DNA of 64,000 nt from Acephala macrosclerotiorum (lineage: Eukaryota; Ascomycota; Leotiomycetes; Helotiales; Mollisiaceae): NCBI GenBank assembly GCA_014904845.1, contig MU119249.1, forward strand, positions 62,001-126,000. The letters are read 5' to 3'. Within the stretch, counting starts at the first letter, position 1. The number at the start of each line of letters is the position of its first letter. Of the stretch, positions 56,368 through 64,000 are shown in pieces. Position numbers and translations under genes: made by a program. A model generated the notes under the pieces. It made no database searches and was not told where the DNA came from. It saw only the letters and a program-made list of their open reading frames with translations.

Positions 56368-57060
56368 ATGGCACTCCTCAATCCAATCTACAGTCTGATC
56401 CTTCCATTCCTATTTTTCTTCACCATACCCATCGCCATCCTCGCCAGCATCACCACAGCTTGCGCCTTTTCCGTACTTCTCTTCCGAGTCATTATCGTGT
56501 ATATCGAGCTTGTCCTCGCGGTCATTCCTTACTACCTTCTCGGCGCAAAGTCTACTGCGAAGCAACTTCAGAGAACGAAATCATTGACGAATACATCCGG
56601 AGGTCGCCGGAAACGACGGCGAGGCAGTACGAGCAGCAATGTATCTGCCACTGGCATCATCACTCCTGTCTCGAGCGATAGTGTGATGGGGCTGAGCGCC
56701 GGACCTACACGAGACTACGAGGGTGTGGGAGGATGGCGAATCGACAATCCTTCCGACGACGACGCCTTATGGACGAAGATCAATTCTCGACTTGAGCTTC
56801 CGGCAGATCATGTTAGGCGGCATCATCGCTCCTTGACGTCGAGTAGTATACCTGGCGGCATATCGAGGGTGAATAGGAGTTATAGCCCAGAGACAGTCAT
56901 GAATACTTCCAGAGCGAGGACCCCGCCGAGCTCTGCTATCGTAGGTGAGGGGTATTTCCCACACGTTCCGATAAGTCCGAAGGCTTCGAAGAGAAACTCT
57001 TCTGCTACGGGAAGCTCTACGAGCTCGAAGGGCTCTGGATTGAGCATCAAGCAGAAGTGA
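56368..57060 (+). CDS. small uncharacterised membrane protein
   Basis: One exon of 230 residues from the ATG chosen. The N-terminus is strongly hydrophobic (MALLNPIYSLILPFLFFFTI and IAILASITTACAFSVLLFRV, then VIPYYLLG), giving two or three membrane segments within the first 65 residues. The remainder is Ser/Arg-rich and cytosolic-looking, including GGRRKRRRGS and a predicted flexible tail. An ATG 74 codons upstream (56146) is in frame, but its extra sequence is hydrophilic and unlike a targeting signal. Choosing the inner start puts the hydrophobic block at the extreme N-terminus, which I consider more natural. No enzymatic motif. It resembles conserved hypothetical proteins of Ascomycota; function unknown. 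Confidence 0.7.
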   Translation: MALLNPIYSLILPFLFFFTIPIAILASITTACAFSVLLFRVIIVYIELVLAVIPYYLLGAKSTAKQLQRTKSLTNTSGGRRKRRRGSTSSNVSATGIITPVSSDSVMGLSAGPTRDYEGVGGWRIDNPSDDDALWTKINSRLELPADHVRRHHRSLTSSSIPGGISRVNRSYSPETVMNTSRARTPPSSAIVGEGYFPHVPISPKASKRNSSATGSSTSSKGSGLSIKQK

Positions 57061-57284
57061 AGGACGAGTTACGACCTTATGATAATGACTTGTGGTTTTG
57101 AGCTTGGCGTTTGGGATTTGGGTCAGAGCATGGAGCCAAAATAATGGTCCGTACAATGGATTATCGTTCAACTCGTGCAAAGTCATTCAACACTATCCCC
57201 GTGGTATCCTTCAAAACAAAATGCCTGCCAAACACGCCGTCCAACGCCGTGTCCTGCCCATGTTGTCCGTCCTGCATCTAAACC

Positions 57285-57971
57285 CTACAACTGCTGCCAG
57301 AAGTAATTCGCATAGAAATACCTCGAGAACTTGTTATCCAAACTGACAACATTCACATCCCCTTTCTTCTCGTTGTGAATAATAGCCTTCGAATATTCTC
57401 CGGACTTGTCCTTCTCGATATCAATTCCCAGTCCCCTGTACACCTTAAGCTTTAATGTGATTTCGTCTTCAACCAGTCCTCGTCGTGCATTATCTCCTCC
57501 TTCGACTCCTTGCATTTCCAATTCTTGTAATCTTGCCTGGAGGTCGGCAAGTTGGGAAGATAAGCGCTCTGACTCGATTTCTAGATCATTGGCTGTCTTT
57601 GCAATGCGGAACTTTTGGGTATCGAGTGTGGCGATTTCGGATGCATGGGCCGTAGAGGAATGGGATGAAAGAGTTTCAAGATGATGATTGTTGAGTGTTG
57701 CGAGAGTACGGGAGAGTTCTGTTTAATGTCAGCATTCGGGCGGCAATGATTGAATGGGAGATGTACTTTTTAATGCGCTCTCAGCCTCTCGGACTCGAAG
57801 CTCTCGTGCTTGCTGAAGTGTTGAAAGTGATTCATTGATTCGGGCTACTGCGAGCTTATCGGGTTGGATGTTGAAGTTTCCGATTGTGTGGTGGATGAGC
57901 TGTGTATGTTAGCAATGCGCTGGGAGATGTGGTGGAGGACGTACAGTCGCAGGATCCTCGTCAAGAAGCAT
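57285..57971 (-). CDS. spc24: kinetochore protein Spc24 (Ndc80 complex)
   Basis: Three exons (57971-57945, 57899-57767, 57718-57285) encode 197 residues, the normal length for fungal Spc24. The Ndc80 complex (Ndc80, Nuf2, Spc24, Spc25) links kinetochores to spindle microtubules; Spc24/Spc25 form the inner, kinetochore-facing end. The N-terminus [27 protein letters not shown] is the family start. A long coiled coil covers about residues 25-120 ([33 protein letters not shown] and [17 protein letters not shown]). The C-terminal globular domain is [18 protein letters not shown], then [19 protein letters not shown] at the very end. The first exon is only 9 codons. The gene is divergent from fis1, with 285 bases between start codons. 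Confidence 0.94.
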
Positions 57972-58256
57972 TGTAACGATTTATGGCAACAGCGACAAAT
58001 GTGATGCGCGTTTGAAAGTTGATTAATCGTGAAGTCAACGTTTTTGTTTTGTTTCCGTCGTAGATTTGAAGCTCGAAATCTCGAAGTAAACATCCCGGTC
58101 GTTCCTGCCGAGTTGACGAGGCGACCAACTTTCGTCATGGTCACAAGCCACAACGCCACACCAGGCTTCAAGAACCATTAACTTGTAACCAAGCTCAACT
58201 CGTACCTTCTTTCTCAAATACTTGAAAGAGCTCGTTTCGAAACAGAAAACTTCAAT

Positions 58257-58966
58257 ATGTCTGGTGGATTACCATGTAAGTCCGGACGCAAATGCCCATT
58301 GCCACGGAGCTCCACACTCGTTTTGCTATCTTCTTGTACGCCTTTCGACTGGAAACAGCTATACTAACGAGACATGTTCCTTTAGATGCTGCTGATGCAG
58401 AAAGGTCAGTTCACAATCCAGCTTCGAGCTTCCGAATCCTCCGACAAGGCTGTTTTGCGCAATTCGAGTTCCACAGCTAATTTGGTATCAGCCCACTCAA
58501 ACCGGCCGAGCTGCAAGTTCTACGATCGCAATACGAAAAGGAAGGAGAGCATGTAGGAGTACAGACCAAATTCAACTTTGCCTGGGTGAGTCTTGCTCCA
58601 GAGTCTTGCACAGCATCACTGATTTTCTCGCAGGGTCTGATTAAGTCAAATATTCGTAATGATCAACAGGAAGGTGTTCGCCTTCTCTCAGATATCTTCC
58701 GAACGTCACCAGAACGAAGACGAGAATGTCTATACTACCTAGCACTCGGTAACTATAAGCTTGGGAACTACGCGGAGGCACGGCGGTACAATGATTTACT
58801 GCTGGAAAAGGAACCAGCGAATATGCAGGCGAGCAGCTTGAGGGGTCTAATTGATGATAAGGTCGCGAGGGAAGGATTGATGGGTGTGGCGATTTTGTCT
58901 GGTGTTGCTATCGCTGCTGGTGTGGTGGGTGGAATGATATTCAAAGGAGTTGGGCGGAGGAGATAG
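58257..58966 (+). CDS. fis1: mitochondrial fission protein Fis1
   Basis: Four exons (58257-58275, 58386-58404, 58492-58585, 58634-58966) encode 154 residues, the standard size. Fis1 is a tail-anchored outer-membrane protein of mitochondria and peroxisomes that recruits the fission machinery (Mdv1/Dnm1). The TPR-like bundle is clear: [27 protein letters not shown] and [20 protein letters not shown] followed by [16 protein letters not shown]-terminal membrane anchor (about 129-149, [19 protein letters not shown]) ends in the basic tail GVGRRR. The two first exons are only 19 bases each, and the start MSGGLPYAADAE was found by following frame and splice sites. Confidence 0.95.
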
Positions 58967-59977
58967 TGATGCGGGGTAGTTTGGAGGAGGGACGGTGGTG
59001 CTGGACTTGTTTGATATACCAATAGCGATGGGGCTGTACGTGTACTAATAAACTCTCAACACTCAAATATATGGTTTTGATAATTGCAGTCTTCTGCCAG
59101 GATATCGATGGCACAACCGCCGCTCTCTAAGAGCATGTAGAAGCCAAGTTTGCAGAGAAATGCCAACGTTCTAGAGATTAGAACCGTCTGCCATGTGGAG
59201 CATCAAAAGTTTCTAGATACATTTCTGGATCCAACTTCATAGAATGGGCTTCCCGAAGCTAGACGCCCAAGCCCATCAATCCTCTCAGCTGTGGCCCGTT
59301 CCGAGCCCCGTAAACCGCCGAAATATATTTTTGGAAGTGAAGAGAACATCATGGAAATCAACACGTTTTGGATCAGAAAGTGTGACTCCCACACAAAGAA
59401 TATCTACTGGTTGAAATCCAGCGAGATCTCAAAACAATCTTGCACAGCCATATTTTTGCTTCCTCTTTGCCTCTCGCAAGCGCATGTGCTAGCTTCGGTT
59501 GAAGAACAGGGATTTGATCTGTGACGCACCACCCGATAGGGACCAATATCTCGAGCCTGACCATTTCGTCTCGAAAAACCACGAGATCTTTGTTCTGGAA
59601 CATTAAGAGGCATACTTCCTCCCTTCGTTAATCCTCCGCCACATGACACGACCTACAAATCTTTTCGGCTTCCGCATTCTACATGAGTAGAACTCATCGT
59701 TGTACATCCACGACGACCCCTCTTCAGCTTACTTGATTATCAAGCTCCACAGGTCAACTACGAGGCAGTTCCGAAAGGCATTTTGCGCCACCACGATTGC
59801 GCCCCTTCGTCCCTCCAACTGGACCGGATAAACATCTGTCAGCTTTGTGGGAAATCAGCCTTTTGATTGTTCCATCAAACAGTCGACATTCTGGCGTTCA
59901 GAGCCTTAAGAAACACGGGCCTGGCATTGAGTCTCGGTGTAGCGGCTTATCAAGCCTACCAAGGAATCCGAGAAGCC
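58967..59977. other. intergenic
   Basis: 3' region of fis1 and promoter/leader of the RING gene. The frame of the RING gene is open back to about 59867 without an ATG. No other gene seen. Confidence 0.5.
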
Positions 59978-61718
59978 ATGGCAGACCGAGATCATTCAAT
60001 GTCGGGTACTAGAACTAGACATCTCGATGCTACCGGTCCCAGAGAAGTGGTATTTTGCCACGGGTGCGAGAATGAGTGGTACAGAGATGAACATGGTTTG
60101 ACGTGTCCAAGATGCTCGGGAGAGATCATAGAGATTGTGAGCATTCTTTCCATTGCATTAAATCTGCCAACAGAAATGTTTTCAAGATCCTGAGGAAGTT
60201 CTAACAACTATGTAGGTCACTGCGGATGGCGATCCTCGATTGTTGCGCGATGACTCTCCTCCCGATTTTCGATCACTCCACGGGCATTATCCATTCGCGG
60301 ATGACATACCTGACCCCGAAGAGGCAGATATCGAAGAACATGTTACCCACGGGCCTGGAGGAACTGTGGTGTTTTCGAGAACAATCACATCCTCATCAAA
60401 TACAGGTCGTCCAGGTCGGAGAAGAAATCCCCTAGAAGATCATCCAGATCCTATCATGCAAGACTTTCAAGATATGGTTGGTAACATGGTTGGTCCAGGA
60501 TTTCGAGCTGGGCCACCTGGAAGATCTGGACCTGATACCTTATTCAATCAAGGACCATTTGTAGGTGGATTCCAGCTAGGTGGCAATGGTGGACCACGAG
60601 CTTGGGGTACACGGATGACTTTTACAACTGGTGGAGGGCGCCTCCGGCCAAGGGACGCAGATGGACCTCAGCCGGCGGGACCCCCAATTGATGACCTTAC
60701 TACGTACGCCTCCCCTCCCAGACTCTCCCCTAATGGCCGTTCTCTATATATCGTTAGTATTAGAGCACCTCCTGACCAACTTGCCAGGATCCTTTCAGGA
60801 ATATTTGGACCTTTAGGTGCGCCCGCTGGACAAAATGACAGAGGACCTGGTGGCATGCCTCCTGGTCTCCAGGCTCTATTCGCGTCTATGCTGAATCCAG
60901 CCAACGCGCGTTCAGGAGATGCCGTTTATACCCAAGAAGCTCTGGATCAGATTATTTCACAGTTGATGGAACAGCATCCAACTTCAAACGCACCTGGCCC
61001 AGCTGCTCCGGATGCCATCGCATCACTTCCGAAAAAGAAGCTTGATGAGAAGATGCTTGGCCCAGAAGGAAAAGGAGAATGCAGTGTTTGCATGGACGAC
61101 GTACACATTGGCGACGAAGTTGTGGCTTTGCCTTGCTCTCACTGGTTTCATGAAGTTTGTGCCAGTGCTTGGCTAAGTGAGCACAACACTTGCCCGATAT
61201 GCAGAAAAGGTATTGATGCAGAGCCTACTCCACCTTCCAACAGCCGGAGATCAAGCCAGACAGCAACCCCAACAACACGAAATGAGCATCGAGCTCATAG
61301 ATTGAGTACAACAAGACGAGGATTGGGTCCAATATTGGGGCGAGAGAACTCGAACACAGCCAGAAATGATGCTCGTTTAGACGCGATTCGAAGTGCTTCC
61401 CGCTATTCCTCCACAGAAGAAGCTCCGGCTCCAGCTCCAGCTCCGGCTCCGAGTACAAGAAGATGGCAAGTCGTTGGAGATGGTTCGCCACGTGCCGCTA
61501 CTTCTTCACCAGACGACGACTTCGCAGCACCAATGCCAGGCTCCTTCTACCGCCGACCTTCGGACATGAGCGAGAATCAGCGAGATAGCAGAAGAGGAAA
61601 CACTAGCGGTAGTGATCGATCCAGGGATTCACGAAGAAGCTCTCAATCGGGAGGAAGTGGTAGTGGACCCGTTTCCTGGCTTCGCGAGCGTTTTGGTTCG
61701 AACCGACGGACTGACTAG
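59978..61718 (+). CDS. RING-H2 E3 ubiquitin ligase, RNF126/RNF115-like
   Basis: Three exons (59978-60136, 60216-60703, 60758-61718) encode about 535 residues. The N-terminal zinc ribbon (FCHGCENEWYRDEHGLTCPR-C, Cys27, 30, 43, 46) is the ubiquitin-binding finger of RNF126/RNF115-type ligases. A Gly/Pro/Arg-rich disordered region follows. The RING-H2 domain is at about 324-366: CSVC, then LPCSHWFHEVC, then CPIC (C3H2C3). The C-terminal third is Ser/Arg-rich with a short Ala-Pro repeat. Such ligases attach ubiquitin to misfolded or mislocalised proteins. The second intron (60704-60757, 54 bases, donor GTACGC, CTAAT branch) is in frame without a stop, so retaining it would add 18 residues. Confidence 0.9.
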
Positions 61719-62025
61719 ATTTCTTTCTTCTGATAGGTCACTACTTTGCTTAATTGCATTCGTTGCATGAGCACTTCACTTCACTCTATTTGACTTTTAA
61801 TGTCGCTGCGTTTGAGCATGGAATGGCGTTATATGGGGATAACTTGGCCGTTGCTACGGCTCAGTAGCGGCAGGAAAGAGGCCATAAAGCAGGGCTTCGC
61901 ACATTGAGTTGGTTTGTCAGCGACACAGCGATGGACTTGCTACGACGAGCAGACATGAAATGAGGCATGGGACGATAATATACTTGTCATTTCGGCAAAT
62001 CAAAGGCGCGAGCGCGTGTGGATTA
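61719..62025. other. convergent intergenic region
   Basis: 3' side of the RING gene and of the Zn2Cys6 gene. Nothing distinctive. Confidence 0.5.
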
Positions 62026-63775
62026 CTACAAATATGTACTCAATACAGAGACTCTCGTCAGCGCAACTGCAGAACCGTGTTCCCCTTCACTCATCATCTG
62101 CATGATCTCAATCATGCGAACTATTTACGTCAGCTTTCTTCCTCTCCCAAATTCGTGAAATTCAAAAGACAGAGTGACTTACCGATATCAGCTTTCGCCC
62201 TAATAAACAACGGGTCCTTAGCCAACAGTTCCTCCCCATTCTCCTCCTTCGCCTCCTCCCTCAAAATATTCCCAATACACATCGCCTCCAAAAACGCCCT
62301 ATGATTAAACACCCACCAAACCTTTGCCTCACTCTCAAACAACATATACAACAAAAAGAACGCATTAATAGCATCATGTGCCGCCTCCAACGCTCCCCTC
62401 ACATTGACTGGTACTTCCGCACTTCCGCTCGAGTGCAACAACATCACATTATGGAAATAATTACTAGTTAAAAATAATGTTTGTCGGACGATTCTCTTGT
62501 TGGATTGTGCGAGCACGGCGATGGTTTCGGAGTCCCAGGAGCGGAAGATATCGGGGAATGAACGATATACAGCGCGGAAATCGGCGATGAGTTTTGATTT
62601 TTGGCGGGGTGTGGAACAGATTGGTAGGTCGAGGGAGCGGGGGGAACAGATGGTTTCTTGCACGAGGTTTGCGAGGGTCCAGCAGCCGCGGATGTAAGCT
62701 GTGTCTGTAGGGTTTGAGTGTGCGATGCTAGAGGAGTCGTCAATGAGGTCTTCGACGTTGACGTCTGTGTGTGTTGCGCTAGGTGGGAGAGAGAGGAGGA
62801 CTGTGAGGAAGGTGTCCTGTAATAAGACTGCTTGCCAAAGTTTTCGACGGACTTGTTTGTCGAAGATACTGGCGTTTGGACAGACGATGTTGGGGTCTCG
62901 GTGGAGGCCCATGGCGTAGGCTTGTCGGATTAAGATTCCGGCGAAGGCCCAGCCGTCGGAGGCGTGGTTGTCGTTTATGAGGAAGTAGGTGATGAGGACC
63001 ATGGCTTGAATGGAGCGGATGGAGGCCTTGTTGAGGTAGGAGCTCATACGGAGGGACTGGTGGGCTGCTGAGACATAGAATTCGGCGGTTTGTTGGCGTT
63101 CTTTTGGAGAGGTTGTTGTGACGAATTGGGTGCCCATTGCCAGCATGGCGAATATCATTGCTACGAGAGCTCCGTCCACTCGGTCTTTCTCTGGCTGTGG
63201 GAGGGACCAGAAGTGCTCATAGTCGGCATAGAAGGTTTGCCGATGTATCATGGGATAGACGGGATCTACGCACTCGAAGTACCGTTCCAGTAGAATGTCG
63301 GCTTGGAGCTTTTCCGGTAGGACAGAAATGGTCTCTGGTAATCCTCCTTGACAAGTCCAATAGTTTGCGAATGGGTGTTCTGAGCCTATTCCGAAGACGT
63401 TTGAAGCTGTAGGATGAGAGTATGGGACATTTGATAGCAGGCCAATAGAGGACGATGTTGAAGCCCTTGATACACTTCTCTCTTGTGGATCGGGGGCCTG
63501 CCTAGGTCCTTCGAAGCCATTGGATAATGAGGCCTTTTTCTTTGGTGGTTTGGTCATTCGCCTCGCATTGCTGACAGAACGGTTTGTCTCTCTGTACGGG
63601 ATGTGAGATACAGTAATTCTCAAATATAAAACTGGCTTACTCGATAACATTTGCCACGTGAGCATATTTACATTCTGTCTGACGCTTTATACCTAAAATT
63701 GAAATTAATATCAATTGCTTGATAATTGATGGACTTGAACATACAAGCGAGGCAATGAGGGCGCCCTCGGTCACA
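62026..63775 (-). CDS. Zn2Cys6 fungal transcription factor, 5' end unresolved
   Basis: Visible exons 63775-63745, 63692-63641, 63591-62183 and 62120-62026 give about 528 residues. The first two supply the second half of a zinc cluster, CDRGRPHCLACIKRQTECKY (C-x6-C-x2-C-x6-C, Cys3 to Cys6). A linker with basic RRMTKPPKKK follows. The fungal-specific transcription-factor domain then runs from about residue 140: ILLERYFECVDPVYPMIHRQ, VDGALVAMIFAMLAMG, AFAGILIRQAYAMGLHRDP and RRKLWQAVLLQD. These are nuclear DNA-binding regulators; targets cannot be predicted. The last intron (62121-62182) is in frame with a stop if unspliced; splicing gives ADI-VRMIEIMQMM. The exon coding for the first Cys pair was not found within the remaining 225 bases of the window. 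Confidence 0.85.
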
Positions 63776-64000
63776 CTGCCAGCATTCGTCAGTATCGTTG
63801 TAGATCAATGGTATGCGAGATGCAAACATCCCGGCTTAGCATAAGCAACAAAGAATATGACTTGTCCACCTGCAGCTGTGCACGAGATTGAGTGGGCATT
63901 GGTCAAAGACAATTCTAGAAACTGAAGCAACCTGGAATAATGATTTGACCTAGACAATTGCAATAGGCATGCCCATCAAGACGATTGACTTAGGAATCAG
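63776..64000. other. upstream of the Zn2Cys6 gene, first exon not identified
   Basis: On the minus strand CTGGCAG (63782-63776) is a good acceptor before the TGT of Cys3. A possible first exon MPTQSRAQLQ (ATG near 63900, donor GTGGAC) joins in frame, but it would leave the zinc cluster without its first two Cys. The real first exon may lie beyond base 64000. Confidence 0.35.

Overview
This looks like nuclear DNA of a filamentous ascomycete fungus, most likely Leotiomycetes (the class is an inference from overall protein flavour, not a database search). Genes are split by short GT-AG introns of about 50-120 bases, with branch-site-like CTAAC/CTGAC and CAG/TAG acceptors. The proteins are typical of Pezizomycotina: PRC2 subunit EED, an LSH/DDM1 (MUS-30-like) remodeller, Spc24, End3, Fis1, Spo7, Tdp1 and a Zn2Cys6 regulator. 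No bacterial-style operons, rRNA genes or CRISPR arrays were seen.

Layout. 1-13 kb: a possible gene leaving the left edge, a UDP-glycosyltransferase (2538-3887), acyl-CoA-binding protein (4778-5259), Tdp1 (minus, 5754-7729), a membrane-anchored Eps1-like disulfide isomerase (8162-10454) and EED (minus, 10825-12857). 13-25 kb: a PAS-domain protein (15671-17551), a YIPF6/Yip4-like Golgi membrane protein (18103-19147), a broken F-box-like/2EXR gene (20275-21216), End3 (minus, 22173-23492) and an uncharacterised protein (minus, 24060-24971). 25-28 kb is gene-free and holds diverged tandem repeats. 28-38 kb: an atypical dual-specificity phosphatase, Spo7, a Cld1-like alpha/beta hydrolase, a head-to-head pair of RpiB-family and TIM-family isomerases, and an AIF/AMID-like oxidoreductase. 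38-44 kb is a gene-poor island with an inverted-repeat element carrying tRNA-promoter-like arms, plus degenerate direct repeats. 44-54 kb: an UNC93-like transporter, the LSH/MUS-30 helicase and an uncharacterised nuclear-type protein. 54-64 kb: Scn1-like TatD hydrolase, a small membrane protein, Spc24, Fis1, an RNF126-like RING-H2 ligase and a Zn2Cys6 factor whose 5' end is not resolved.

Most genes are unrelated housekeeping genes. The exception is the divergent isomerase pair at 33.8-35.8 kb, whose composition matches the isomerase pair of erythritol catabolism (bacterial EryI/EryH, Yarrowia EYI1/EYI2); no erythritol kinase, dehydrogenase or transporter is nearby. Two chromatin-silencing genes (EED and LSH) lie in the same window as several mutated repeat families, but nothing in the sequence links them functionally.

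Exon coordinates were derived by hand from splice motifs and reading-frame continuity, so individual junctions may be off by a base or two.
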